DNA of 64,000 nt from Manduca sexta (lineage: Eukaryota; Arthropoda; Insecta; Lepidoptera; Sphingidae), in contig NC_051118.1 in NCBI RefSeq assembly GCF_014839805.1, forward strand, positions 1,240,001 to 1,304,000, written 5' to 3'. The translations under genes and the position numbers were made by a program. Below the pieces are notes generated by a model. It had not been told where the DNA came from and made no database searches. It saw only the letters and a program-made list of their open reading frames with translations. Below are positions 46,240 to 58,479 of this stretch, one piece after another. Numbering within the stretch: the stretch's first letter is position 1; every line of letters starts with the position of its first letter.

Positions 46240-46405
46240 AATGATTGATGATTACCCCTCAGCAGTCGCCTCAATTATGCCGGCCTGTTGGAATTGGATA
46301 TATACAGGTTGATCCCGGAACACGACACACTTACGTTGGCCACTATAGCAGTTTTTAACACATTGTGTACAATTTGTGTTGTACGCTATCAAAGCGGATA
46401 AAAAG
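46240..46405 (+). repeat. Family 4 repeat
   Basis: 'tgattacccctcagcagtcgcctcaattatgcc' in part, 'ggcctgttggaattgg', 'ggttgatcccggaacacgaca', 'cactatagcagtttttaaca'. Confidence 0.6.
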
Positions 46406-46429
46406 AGTTAGCGCCATTTATTTAAAAAC

Positions 46430-46700
46430 CAGATATACAAATTCAAATATTTCCTACGGGAAAAAGTTTATCGGGATGAAAAGTAATCTATGTCTTAATT
46501 TAGAGCATGTTCAATGTGTGTAGAAAATGTCATCCAAATATGTTCAGCGGTTGCTGCGTTTATTGCTAACAAACATACAAAACAGCCAAACATTTTTTAT
46601 AATATTAGTAAAATAATATAATACGTAGGATTCACGTTTATTGTTAACAAACATTTTCACAAACTTTGGCATTCATAATATCAGTAAAATAAAGTAATAA
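46430..46700 (+). repeat. Interspersed repeat ending 'cataatatcagtaaaataaa'
   Basis: 'ccaaatatgttcagcggttgc', 'gctaacaaacatacaaa', 'ataatattagtaaaataat', then an imperfect second copy of the end. A fragment recurs at 63315-63420. Confidence 0.45.
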
Positions 46701-47714
46701 GTACGTTTTATTTGGGGTTGTTTGTATATGTGATATGGTATTGAAAGTGCTTGATTTTCCGATTGGGGTCAAGATCGACATTACAGGGATGTTGAAAGGG
46801 TCCACAGACCTCAACATATTTGTTAATCCAGTTAAGATATTTTCGTCAGAGTACCTTCGCTCGTGACCTCAGAAGTAATTGCTGATGTATCAACTAACAT
46901 TAATGTGGACTGGTTGACCTCAGTTTATAATTTGAAACCGGATTAGTTAGAGAGTGTAGAAGAAAAATCTTGAAGGTGACACCTTCGGGCCATCTAGCAT
47001 ACATACGCGCATCACGCCTTTCCCGTTTTAGGGGTAGGCAGAGTTTATCAAATTTTCATTTCACATCATTTTTCGCACACTACGTCAGATTCTAGGTATG
47101 GGTAAATTCTTTCAGTATTGGATAGCCTTTTTATCGAGGAAGGCTGTAGTTATATATCACGTTATGACCAATAGCTGCGGAGCATCAATTTCCTTCTATG
47201 GAGTAAAGTATTTTCTAGGCGAAGCTGCTAACATGTATATAAATTATTATTGCACAGATGCAGCGCCCATTTGACAGTTTCCACCATATTTCACAGATAC
47301 AAGTGTATTGATCAGCAAATAATGTTGAAAGTCCGGAGCAAGAAAATGTCAAGGCTCTGTCGCAACTGTAACGATAGACCCTCGTTTTGTACAAGTTTTT
47401 ATCATATTACTTAATGGTATAAAGTTTCGTTTCTTGAATCTATAAATTTAATCTTAGTTATAATATAGTAAAGAATTAATCCAAATTTTACGAAAATATT
47501 TTTGTAATAAAAAGGAACGAATTCACTTGAATTTGGTATTAATGATATAGCTAAGTGGAAACTTGATATTATAAAAGAATCAATATCGAAAAGCATCAAT
47601 GTTTTACTTATTTCTAGTCTGCAAACATTATTGTTTTCTTCTAGGGCATTATTACTGGCTAGTATTTGTTCACTATGAGAGTTAATATCTATTACCTCCT
47701 TGGGGATTACAGAC
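46701..47714. other. Intergenic sequence, no gene recognised
   Basis: Includes a short SINE-like stretch near 46975-47040 ('ggtgacaccttcgggccatc', 'gttttaggggtaggcagag'). No coding exon supported. Confidence 0.35.
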
Positions 47715-47717
47715 TAA

Positions 47718-47989
47718 CCCCCTTATTCATAGACGTTATTTATCTAAGGACGGAACATTGCTGTGATATCAAGTCTATTTCTCAGCCTTTTTTAATCTGA
47801 CAGCTTGCTGTTTGTTCAGATTTGTTTATCTGAAAACCAACTAGATTCAAGTTGTATCTCAATATTAGCCAATCACAACGGCCCTATGTCTACGCACTGC
47901 GAAGGCTGCCACGCCGTCAGCACTGAGAAACAGACTTGTTATCACAGCAAAGATAAAGCTTAGATAATTAAAGTCTATGAATAAGGGGG
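47718..47989 (+). mobile_element. Harbinger-like MITE, copy 2, intact ends
   Basis: 272 bases bounded by perfect 17-bp inverted repeats (cccccttattcatagac / gtctatgaataaggggg) and flanked by TAA on both sides (47715-47717, 47990-47992). A 3-bp TAA/TTA target duplication is typical of PIF/Harbinger elements. No coding capacity: a non-autonomous MITE. Two relatives are at 3901 and 38968. Confidence 0.8.
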
Positions 47990-48023
47990 TAAGTATATAA
48001 TTTACCTGTTACTGAGCAACAAG

Positions 48024-48300
48024 CAGCCCCGGATCTAGGGGGGGGGGGGGGGGGCAAGCCAGGGCCCGTGCCCCGGGCGGCGAATTTAGAGGGCAGCAAA
48101 TTCAAACTTGGCAGACGAATACACATCTCATCATTAACGCAACTTGACTACTGAGACATCCAGTATATAACACACATAAATTATTTCCCGCGGGGCGCGA
48201 AGTGATGATGATGATGATGACAAAAGTAAAAATATAGGTGGTTGGGGGCGGCAGTATCCAGATATTGCCCCGCCTTCAAAAAATTCAAGATCCGGGGCTG
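48024..48300 (+). mobile_element. hAT-type MITE with 17-G run
   Basis: 277 bases between cagccccggatct and agatccggggctg (13-bp inverted repeats; the interior side is less exact), flanked by an exact 8-bp duplication GCAACAAG (48016-48023 and 48301-48308). An 8-bp target duplication with CAG..CTG ends is the hAT signature. A run of 17 G follows the left end (48038-48054), and a (GAT)n tract lies inside. No transposase. Confidence 0.82.
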
Positions 48301-48308
48301 GCAACAAG

Positions 48309-50162
48309 GCCTAGATTTCCAAATAACTATTAGATACTACGCATAAGGACTCGCGAAGAATGCGGCAGGTTGCGTTAAAACCTGTCCAAAGTTCCTTGTC
48401 CTTTCTCTTTGAAATTATAATTCTTATAATTTCATTACATAATGCTGTAAGATAGGATTGACGACTTAACACACTTTTTACCTGGCTTTTATTTAACTAA
48501 AGTTTGCATATGTTTTTGAGAGGTTCGTCGCATTGTTATCATCACAATTGGTCTTCTCCCTCTCTTGAAACTCTGCCGTGCCCAACAGAGTCCATGATTG
48601 TCACGTGTATTAAAATGTAACATCTTATGTATAAAATGATTAGCTTCTGCTGGGACTTCACCCCCCTGAAGGAGTTTTCCGGGATAAAAGTCCCGCTTAA
48701 AAATTATCCCATGTAATTATATTTATGGCTCACTATTTTGGTCATAGTGACTTCGACATAAAAGATAGATATATGCTGTCGAGTACTAGTATTTAGAGTA
48801 ATAGTATTTAGAACTGTTAAGACAAACAATCCTACGGTACATCATCTTTGTCTAACTCCAACGGTATAGGCAGCATACGCCGAGATAGCAATTATTTTTC
48901 CGACTTACTTGATATGTATTGTTATATTATGACCAAATTGCACAAAATTATTACATATATCCATACATCCATTCTCATAATTTTCGCATTTATAATATTA
49001 TTAGGATTGTGAAGTGCAATAAACTTTGAATTTGAATTTAAATAATAACAAAAGAACAGCATGCGAACTCTCTATTACATCTATAGCTCTATAGGCCATA
49101 TAAATACACGAAGGTCACCTTTGAGTCGGATCTTAAGTAGACATTTAATGTATTGAACTATTTAATAAACCAAGCTTAAGTTGTCACTTAAAAGCTCTTT
49201 CTCAGCCGAGTCGCGACTGTGAAATAAAAAAAAAACTCAGTCATCAAAATCCGACATATACTGAGACTTAAGATAGCAATTGAGATGTTGATATCTGTTT
49301 ATAAAACAACAACAAACTTAAGATGCTCACTTTAACTAGATAGTGCCTCAGCTGATATTGCACTTTAGGACAAAACTGTGTTCCGTCAAACTCCGGCATA
49401 TGCACAGCTCTGTGAAGTAAGTTATCATTGGAGATATTCATATTTGTTCAATAGCAATCTTAAGATTCTGAATTTATTTTAACAGCGTCTCAGCTGATAT
49501 CGCACTACAGAGCGAAGTTACGTTGCATCTATTAATACAGCTCTATATATCGCTGCATTGCCTTTCTAAGATAGATGACATATTACTACCCTGTAACTCG
49601 ATGTACTTATCTTTAAAACAGAAGACAGCAGTCCTTTCCTTATTACCTTTTCCACTTCCCTTTGAGGCTGTTGCAGTTGCTAAGCCAATGGTTCGGCTCT
49701 AACCCATTTGCATGGCATCCTGGTAAAAACGACAGCGATTCCTTAATAAAAACAGAACTCTTCTTTGAAAGCAATAGCTCTGCATTCCTCACTCCAATTA
49801 TGTTAAGTAATGTCCAAAACCCGTTGGGTTATATTTGTCCCTTTCTATTGGTAAAATAAAATATAGTCTCCAATATAACTTATGCAATAACTGTTGAGTT
49901 GTTGAAGTATTGAATTGGGACATGTTTATTTTAGCAATGCATAGCTTTACTAAACTCTTGAATTTGTGTTTGAAATAATGACGGTAAATAACTTCAAGCT
50001 CAATAGGGGCCTTATTCTATATGAGAGTGTAAAGTCGTAATGTGGCCGTGTTATCGTCGTGAAATTAACGTGGTATTCTGGTACGGTATTCTGTATGCCA
50101 ATTTCAGTTGTTATAAACGCGACAAGGTGCGTTATGAACTATTGTTACGAACTGTAAATTTT
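48309..50162. other. Intergenic sequence, no gene recognised
   Basis: Moderately AT-rich. Around 49310-49510 two similar segments ('tgcctcagctgatattgcac' and 'gcgtctcagctgatatcgcac') repeat about 150 bases apart. No coding exon, RNA gene or known repeat family supported. Confidence 0.4.
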
Positions 50163-50364
50163 ATATGGTCACTGGAAAGTGACCCAGCACCTGATGGTTA
50201 GTGCAGTGGGGTCCAACAGAATGACGAGTGACAAGAGATGATTATCTCTCGATAGTCGATACAATTATTCCGGGCTGTAAGAACCAGATGCACACAGGCT
50301 GATCCCGAAACGCGACATACTTATTTGGGACACTATGGCGGGTTTTAGCACTTTGTGTATTACA
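50163..50364 (+). repeat. Family 4 repeat with adjoining (AC)n tract
   Basis: 'gtgcagtggggtccaacag', 'gagtgacaagagatgattatc', 'attccgggctgtaag', 'gctgatcccgaaacgcgaca', 'cactatggcgggttttagc'. An (AC)n/(CACACG)n microsatellite runs on to 50412. Confidence 0.65.
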
Positions 50365-50507
50365 CACACACACACACACACACACATCCACGCACACGCA
50401 CACGCACACGCATTTTTTAATCATGTCATCACAAAATTACATGAGTATATATCTTGCAAAGAAATATTAACAAAATCATATTTACAATAGTATTTTATTG
50501 TAAAAGC

Positions 50508-50837
50508 GGCGATAGCCTAGTTGGTTATGGTACGGACTGCCGAGACGAATGTCCGCAGGTTCAAATCCCAAGGGCACACACCTCTGACTTTTCTAAAAAA
50601 ATATGTGTGTATTCTTTGTGAATTTATCGTTCGCTTTAACGGTGAAGGAAAACATCGTGAGGAAACCTGCACATCTGAGAAGTTCTCTATAGGAATTTCG
50701 AAGGTGTGTGAAGTCTACCAATCCGCACTAGGCCAGCGTGGTGGACTAAAGCCTAATCCCTCTCAGTAGCAGAGGAGGCCCGTGCTCAGCAGTGGGCAAG
50801 TATGTAATACAAGGCTGATATTATTATTATTATTATA
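50508..50837 (+). repeat. tRNA-derived SINE, family 2, reference copy
   Basis: Head 'ggcgatagcctagttgg' (A box) and 'gcaggttcaaatccc' (B box) place the family among tRNA-derived SINEs. The body includes 'cgctttaacggtgaagg', 'catcgtgaggaaacctgcac', 'gtgtgaagtctaccaatccg', 'cagaggaggcccgtgctcagc'. The 3' end is 'ctgatattattattatta', a short tandem tail. Confidence 0.78.
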
Positions 50838-51179
50838 TATTTTATTGTAAACGAATTATTCCACGAACGATATGGCGGGAAACATTGAAATGTAAATTTC
50901 AAGTTCCCACGGTTTAGTTGCGACAACTCCGTCCGTTTCTCAGACCACAAGGTTCTTATAATGGGATTAACTTTGTGAAACTTTCGCAATCCCTAAGGCG
51001 CTGCGCAGACTGCTAATTGCACGAAAACATATGTACCTACTTCAATAAATCTAGGTCATAGGGTCAATATCAAAATTCGCTAGAACATCGTTTTAATTGT
51101 AGGTATTATACTAAAAAGCATAACGACTCCGTCTTGTTTTTATTGGATTTTTAGAATTTAGAATTTTTATTCATTATGA

Positions 51180-51286
51180 TGATAGGTTCGCCCCGGCCAA
51201 ATAACATAACGGGACAGAATAAGTATGGTGTAAAGTGGGTGCAGTAGTTGTATCTCTACCGATCCCTTTAGGGATGAATATATAAG
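51180..51286 (+). repeat. SINE family 1, 3' fragment
   Basis: 'gataggttcgccccgg', 'acgggacagaataag', 'gtaaagtgggtgcag', 'ccctttagggatgaa'. Confidence 0.5.
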
Positions 51287-51299
51287 CAGAGCTGGGCAA

Positions 51300-52050
51300 A
51301 ATAAATGCTTTGCTTTAATTAAAATACAAAATAGACAATACTCTCTCGCATGTATTTAAATTACAAATAAAAATATTTTTAAGTCGTGTATTAAAAATAT
51401 AATAAATTTGAAACGAATTTGAATAAATTTAAAATGTTATCGCTCACTAATCGTCGTAAACTCCAGAACATGTGTCAGCTTCATAAGATTATAAACGGTA
51501 AAACTAATTGTAACCATATACTCGAACGTTTCAGCCTTTCAGTTCCGCGAAATCACCCACGAACTCCAACGCGCAACATTCTTTATACTCCATTTTCTAA
51601 AACTAACTTGGGTCTTCAATCGCCCTGTACTAGAATCTGCAACCAGTACAATCAGTTTTTAATAGATTGTAAGGAATTAGACGTGTTCCATGACTCTTAC
51701 CCGATCTTTAAACGCAAGATTTACGAATTACTTTCATAACCCTCACAATTACATGGTTTATCTCATATTATTTTTTATTTTTTTGTCATAGAAGTTAAGT
51801 TTTTGTTTTTGTTTTTTTATATTGTATCTGTAGTTTAAAAAATTGTTCATTATTATTAATATTATGTGTACCGTATTGAGGCCCCATAAAAATATGCTAC
51901 TCGCTGAGTGCTGTGGCGAATGTTATGTACGCCGTACTTGTTGTACATATCAGCGACTATAATTATTGTTTAAAACTAGTGTAACTATGTGTAACTGTTA
52001 TTATATGTACAATGTGGCAGTGCTAATAAATAAATAAATAAATATCAAAT
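51300..52050 (+). mobile_element. LINE 3' end (Jockey/CR1-like), 5'-truncated
   Basis: The open frame at 51419-51739 resembles the extreme C-terminus of non-LTR ORF2 proteins: KMLSLTNRRKLQNM, LHKIINGKTNC, FSLSVPRNHPRTPTRN, and YPIFKRKIYELL before the stop. A 3' UTR and an (AAAT)n tail at 52023-52050 follow. Severely truncated, so inactive. Confidence 0.7.
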
Positions 52051-52730
52051 ACAAAGTACATACTGTATTTTAACTATTTTTATTTAAAAACAAAATATAG
52101 TAATGTGTTAGGTAATGTAAATAGAACAGAACGAATCCCCAAAACTACCAGTAAAAAAAGAATTTACGCCATGGAAAAAAAAAATATAGTTCTATAGTCA
52201 GAGAAACAGTCTCTTGTTGAGGAATAACTAATACTTTCTTCCCAACCCTGGATATAGTGTATGTATGTTTGATGTCCAAATCATATAATACAGCAAGTTA
52301 TAAACCAGTACGTAAGAATTGCAGTATATTTAGCGTATCAGTGTAACAAAACAGATGAGCATGAAACCGGTATGATTACTGCGCGGGTCGGTGGCGGCTA
52401 ATGTAGTGACAATTTGTGACGTAACTGACACGCTGGCTGCCCTGATGCCTCTTCAGTTACACAACTTTAGGGTAATCATGGATATTTTCTATTGTTCACT
52501 TAACCAGTATAAGAACAATCTCTTGAAACATTTGAAATGGAAGATTAACCCGAAATGGTTTTTGGTGTTGTAGGAGTTTGGGATTCATGCGCTCGGTTTT
52601 CGTCATCTTTTGCTCCAAAAATGTGGTAACGTATTGACAAAAGTTCACATATAAGTTAGTAGAAATCATATTATAGGGAGAAGGGATCATTCGTCATTGC
52701 TTTTTAAGAAACACACACACATACAACATC
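52051..52730. other. Intergenic sequence, no gene recognised
   Basis: No splice-flanked coding stretch or repeat family recognised. Confidence 0.35.
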
Positions 52731-52917
52731 ACGCATTTATCCCCGAAAGGGTATGCAGAGGCGCAACCAGGCACCCACTTTTCGCTAAGTGTGTTCCGTC
52801 CCATGATGTGATGGGGGCGAGCCTATCGCCAAATCGGGCACAAATTTCGGACTCCAGGCTGATACTGAGCAGAAAAACCCAAATATCACTTTGCCCGACC
52901 CGGGATTCGAACCTAGG
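52731..52917 (-). repeat. tRNA-derived SINE, family 1
   Basis: 'acgcatttatccccgaaagg', 'cacccacttttcgctaagtg', 'cccatgatgtgatggggg', 'gcccgacccgggattcgaacc': reversed, cut within the tRNA-like head. Confidence 0.65.
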
Positions 52918-53505
52918 AAACAAGAAACACTGTTTAAAAAAATGCCGATTCATAACTGATTTTACTCGGGTACAATCGCAGTACTTCGTCGATTGTTTAT
53001 TCAAATAGTCTTTGAAAATGTCCCTGAGATATTCTGTTTGACAAGAAATAGCCAGTAATATTTGCTTCTAAAATTGCCATACAAATATCTAGTTAAATAC
53101 TTGTTTTTCTTGAGGTCAAAATAGAAACTAATTCGTCAAGGATAAACGTAGTAAGATTAAGAAACGTGTCCACGACCAAAATCCAAGCAATATGCAAAAT
53201 GTATGTAATGAGCTTGCAACACTAGTCTAGTTTTCCGTTATACGTGCAGAAGAAATTAACGTATAAAATTTGGCTAGCTGGTTTGTTTTGTTTAATACCC
53301 GAAGTACGTATGTTCTTTATATTAGATTGCAATTTTTTTGTTCCAACTTTGAAAAAATGTGTTGCGTCGACTTAGGCCGTCAACACATTGGTGACATAAG
53401 AGCAGGCAAAAAAAGAGATAAAGATATTTTGTCATATATGAATATATCATATGACATGAATATTATATTGACAATGTTATGTTAATTATTATATTTTTGT
53501 TTCAG

Positions 53506-56500
53506 ATGAACTACGCAAAAATGTATCATCCGGTCCGCAAAAAACTGTATAAAATACTTGCAAGCATCATTCTCCTAACTTTAGTGATATACACGTTACC
53601 GATCCATACGAAAACAGTTAAGAAAACCGAAAAACCGATTCCCATCGCAGAAGAACTTGTAGATAACAACATCATAGAATTCGACGAAGATTATTCCACT
53701 AAGTTTAATAAAAAATACGGCACAGTGCCATGGCATGACGAGAGTTATGATAAAGAAACTCTTAAATACACAGTAATTAAGGAAAATAAAGATAATAATG
53801 ATGATACAAATGTACAAATGATAGATGAAACAACTACTCAAGATTACAGTGTGATACCACTAGAACTAATAAGTACGACACAAGATGCATTAATAAGTAT
53901 TATAGAAAGTACTACAGAGCCAGATTTGTCAGTCATTCCACTGTCAACAACACATAAAGTGCCAAAAATAGAAATCAAACAAACAGTTACTCTTCCTACA
54001 TCCACCGAAAATGCCGAAACTACAACCGACTTTACAACCACTGTAAGTGTTGAAGAAAAGTTTGACCAGAAATATACAGTAATCCCTTTAGATAGAAATA
54101 AAACGAATGAAACAGACATATTGAGCGTTAAAGCGATAAAGCGAGAAACAACTACAGTATTGATAACTGAGAACACAGCTACAGAAAAAACTACAACTAT
54201 TGACTCTATTAGTCTAGAAACTACTACAACTGAAGTAAAGAACACTACAAGAGGCAAATTTGCTAAATTAAGATCTAAAATCGATAACGAATCTATAGAA
54301 ATTCTAAACAATACAAACATCCAGACCAATGAATCCGTAATAAGTTTTAACACAAACTCCACCCAAAACCGCGCGAATAACAGCAGAGCGGACTTCTCAA
54401 GCACAGAACGAGATGAAGATGTTCCAATATACACAGAGTTAGATACAGAAGATCAGATAGACGTTCCAGAAGATTATTATGATACTAAAGATGTAGTGCC
54501 AACAACTGCTCCTAGAAACGACGCTATATCTGTGATTTTCGGATTGGCAGGCAGTGTGGTGGAGAGTGTAGTGGAGACAGTAGCAGAGAGAGTTGTGCCA
54601 AAGAGTATTTATGATTTATTTAAAAGGATGCAGAGGCAGAATGAGGCTTTAGAGGCGGAGAGGTTAAGGAGTAGAGAGGAAAATGGCGGAATTGGTAAGT
54701 GTGATCATAGTTTATAAATAAGGAAAGTAAATGGCTTCTTATGTTGCTGCGAATGTTCGACTTAGAAATAATACTAATTTTCAATTTTTTATATATCTTA
54801 AATGAAGGTACCTACGGTATTTTTTTTCTGGACGACCAAAGAGTCCGCCTCGTGACAATCACAGCTATAAACTCTTCGAAACATTAGAAAAAAAATTCAC
54901 GCAAAGTCGTGATAACATTTGTAAACTATGTAGATTTATTTCAAAGAAGGTGAAATTATTTAATTGATTCGTATGTATATGAAAGAAGGCCAAATTTTAT
55001 ACACGGGTAAGGCTAGATTGGGTTAGAGTTGTTTTCTATCTGTTATTCAGTCAATATTAAAGCTAATGGCAAGGTTATTAACATCACTAAACGAAATAGC
55101 AAATGATAAATATGTATAAGTATAATTATTACTCTAGTATTACATATATTTACGTGCAAATTTGCTAACATATATTATGTATTATGTAAAAATATTTATA
55201 ATTGTACATTCACGAGAAAACGTTGAGTTTATTCATTTACAACATTTGCATGTTTATTATCCGAGATTGTGTAAATTTCGTACGTACGTAGTTCGTACGT
55301 CAATTTGTTTTTGATTAGTAATACGACCGCCCATAGACAGTAGTAACACCTTCCAACACATTGAATTACAAAGTATTGTTTTGTATTCCACTGCGCTCGC
55401 CATCCTGAGACATGAGATGTTAAGACTTGTTATGTTCAGTAGTTACACTGGATATAAGGTCTTTCAAACCAGAACATTGACTACACATTGCTGCTTGGCA
55501 GAAATAGACATTGCGGTGGTACCTACCCAGGCTCCCACATATGAGAGACCTACCACCAGTAACTCTATTTACCCACTCGCAGTTAACCATTACCCAAGTC
55601 TTGTTTCAATAAACGCGACCTCAATCAATTTTCTGGCTGGTTTCGGTCACCGACCGCAATAGACATTGTTAAATAGTTGAAAGTAGATAATAGAAACAAG
55701 TACTTATTTATATGCGTTAAATTTGTCAAACTGGACAAATTCATGGCTTAATCAGTCTTGATTGATTTTTTCTGCTACTTAAAGACTGATATTACCTTCC
55801 TGATGATAGGCGTCACGATCATCTATAAATATTTCCACTACCAATAGTTTAAATTGTAAGCACCACCTGGTATTACACAATTTTCATAGAATTAATCTAA
55901 CCACATCTCGTCATGGGACGGAACATATATGAAAAGTGGGTGTCTTGATTGCAGCCCTTGACCTCTTCGGGAATGCCGGCTTGATGTGTGTGTAGACCCG
56001 AGGATCCTCGACAAACTACTATGTGTTAAAGGCATGACTGTATCTATTCCACAGGCCAGTTCACCCGAGGCATTATCAAGAGTATATCAACCGGTATCTA
56101 CAGACCGCTCAGCCAGTTGATGGCTGGTGTCCGCGACATCGGCTCTCTGGACACCGACCGAGGGTTTGTCTCCAGCCTTGCATCAGGAGTGACCAGCGTC
56201 GCCAACGTCGCTAACTCCGTCGTCGACGCCTTTAAAGATCGGGTGCAGGCTATTTATCCAGGTAGGTGGTTGGGTTTTTTATCCGTATAGGGTTGGTGCA
56301 AAACGTTTACTGTATGGTTTACGTTTACGAGTCGCCGCCGTTCTCTTTTCGTGGGATCTAGTTGACGGTAAAATGTGTTAGAAAAACACAGTGTTACTAC
56401 CTGGAATTCCCAAAACCTCTTGGTCTATAGCCCATGTAGGCTGCATCAGAATTCAGATTGCTAGCCAAAGAACCTAAAGTAAGGACCTGTTTAAAATTAG

Positions 56501-58198
56501 CTTGTTCGAGACGAGATTTGTGTCTGACGTGGTAATATTATGATAGGTTTCCTGTCATGGTACAGTACTATTATAGTATATTATATTGTTATAGTACTAT
56601 TATATAGTACTATTATATTGTTAGCTGTGGAGATTTGCATTTCTGTCTGCCCTTCAACAGTACAGGGATGTAACTATATTTGAAAGTATTGCCTTGGCAT
56701 TAACACTAGATTTATCGTGTTTAAGTAAAGGTTAAATCTTAATAAATATTTATTGATACAACCATTATGTTACTTTGAATTGAATTTGAACTTTAAATAT
56801 CATATGATAATTTGAGTTATCCGGTTCAAACTGTATCTTTATTTAAATAAAAATATTGTATGCAGTAAAACGATGCTGAATCAAAGGTGACGCGCAGACC
56901 CTGTCAGCTGTAGAGTCCAACAAATAACTTAAAATGGCGGCAACGTTCTGTTAATATTTAAATTTGTATTCATATAACGGGGATGTTCGTCGCGTAGTTC
57001 TAAATAGGGCCGCTGTAAGCTAGGGGAATTTGTCAATCATAAAACATCAACATAGAAATCGACTCTAAGTGAATAATCTTAGAGTTCGTGTTACATTATG
57101 TCTTTCGAAAATGTACGTGTCAGAATACATTTAAATCAAAGCTTTTGTTGCAAAAGGCGTGACAATTTTCAAGTCATGATTTTACTATGAAAGTGAGAGT
57201 CAAATTCGTTTTCACTATGCTGCTGAACGAATTCTTCAAGATTTCCAGACCGGTTAAAACTGAACTGCATCCAATTAAATTGATAAAATAAAATGATGTA
57301 ACGTAGGGGTGGCTGCGGATGACAAGTTAGTCCATTCCGTTGGAGGAAGCCTGCAGCCGTCCCTAATGCGTCGAAGAGGGCCACCGCGGAGTTTTAGTTG
57401 ATATACCGTATGTTGTATATAGACTTAGGAAATCGGCCCGGCGGTCGCCCTTGTTGGGCTTCGAGTCGCCCTTGCAGAGTAAGTGTGGAAAGTAAACCAG
57501 GTTTTTCGTAGAATAGGAACTTATATTTTAATAGAGTTAACACGTTAGACAACCGTATTAGACTAGCACACATTGCTTAGTAACAGTACATTGTTATTTC
57601 ATTCCAAATACAATAATTCAAAAAGATACATAATATTACGCGGCCAGTTAACATTACATTATAAAAGAGGATTTGTATTTGTCTATGTAAACCTCAACAG
57701 CCCTAAGGTCTACATCAAATTCAGGCTGCACAAAGCCGGGTAGTAAGGCACAGTGACCCCAACTTAACCGTTCAGTCGCCCTCTGCGAAGACTGAGCGGT
57801 AATAAGGCACTTTCTCTGCAAAATAAAAAAAAGGATACAAAGAAACTTACATTAAAATTTTATGTTTATATTATATGCAATTTTTCACTTGTGCACTATA
57901 GTATATCCTGCGTACCTGGCTGATCTCCGTTGAAATTGGACGCCGTGGCCGCAATTCGGCTAGGAGGGATTCATTCATTCATTCATATGCAATTAAAGTA
58001 TTCTGATTCAATAATGAAAATATCATTTCAACCAGGTACAGTATGGTGCGGCGACGGACGCTCTGCTACAGCGCGGTCCAGCGACTTGGGCCTCTTCTTC
58101 TTCACTGATACCTGTTGCCGGCAGCATGATGCCTGCAAACTCTACATCAAGGCTGGAGAGACCAAATACGGACTTACCAACACTGGGCTATTTACTAG
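53506..58198 (+). CDS. Group III secretory phospholipase A2-like protein with membrane anchor and Thr-rich stalk (3' incomplete)
   Basis: Exons 53506-54694, 56055-56261 and 58036-58198 join in frame (first two introns phase 1), about 520 residues so far. The ATG follows directly on an acceptor (tttcag|atg), so a 5' untranslated exon must lie upstream. Residues about 16-31 (KILASIILLTLVIYTL) form a signal-anchor. A long Thr/Ser/Glu-rich stretch follows, with degenerate repeats YTVIKE, YSVIPLE, LSVIPLS and YTVIPLD and many N-x-S/T sites. Exon 2 encodes an amphipathic segment (FTRGIIKSISTGIY..., ANVANSVVDAFKD). Exon 3 has the calcium loop VWCGDG and the catalytic CCRQHDAC of group III (bee-venom-type) phospholipases A2, then YGLTNTGLFTR. 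By family it would hydrolyse the sn-2 ester of phospholipids in a Ca-dependent way. Activity cannot be assumed because the C-terminal part of the domain is not found here. Confidence 0.75.
55322..55560 (-). repeat. Interspersed repeat, family 6
   Basis: 'acgaccgcccatagacag', 'caacacattgaattacaaagtattg', 'gcgctcgccatcctgagacatgagatg' in part, 'acacattgctgcttgg'. Confidence 0.6.
55905..55995 (+). repeat. SINE family 1, 3' fragment
   Basis: 'catgggacggaacatatatg', 'aaaagtgggtgtcttgat', 'cttgatgtgtgtg'. Confidence 0.5.
56262..58035. other. Phospholipase gene intron 2
   Basis: 1.8 kb. A family 3 fragment lies at 57887-57980, and a short 'atagtactattatat' repeat near 56560-56625. No additional exon recognised. 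Confidence 0.45.
57887..57980 (+). repeat. SINE-like repeat family 3, 3' fragment
   Basis: 'cttgtgcactatagtatatcctgcg', 'ctggctgatctccgttg', 'ggctaggagggattcattc' in part; ends 55 bases before the catalytic exon. Confidence 0.55.
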
Positions 58199-58479
58199 GT
58201 AAAAATATTTCTTTAGAACATATTTGTTGGTAGATAATTCTCATCATGACACACTACAACTCCTTGAAGTCACGGTCAACAGTGGCAAGCATTTTATGAC
58301 GCTGACTGGTGAAGTTCAGAGAGTCTTGGTAGACTTATTTGTAATTATCCCGCAACGAAATTAATCGACTAGAAAGACAGAGAGTTATATCAGTTCGTAT
58401 TATTAATTGTTTACTTTCCTTCATAGCAAAGCGAGAGAAATATAATGAACTAAAGAGGTATTTTAACATCATTTACTGT

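Larger units (their letters stand above)
54718..56054. other. Phospholipase gene intron 1 with repeats
   Basis: Holds a reversed family 6 repeat (55322-55560) and a family 1 SINE fragment (55905-55995). The open frame at 55381-55662 lies largely in the family 6 repeat and is not called. Confidence 0.5.

Noticed and set aside
50346..50412. Alternating CA repeats considered as a CRISPR or regulatory array
   Set aside because: Simple (AC)n and (CACACG)n microsatellite without spacers; this is a eukaryotic genome.
50521..50769. 82-codon frame with a near-identical partner at 62990-63238 (-)
   Set aside because: Both are the same SINE family 2 body; conservation reflects the repeat, not a protein.
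53844..54434. 196-codon hydrophobic - strand frame
   Set aside because: Complement of the Thr-rich stalk of the phospholipase gene; no splice or motif support.
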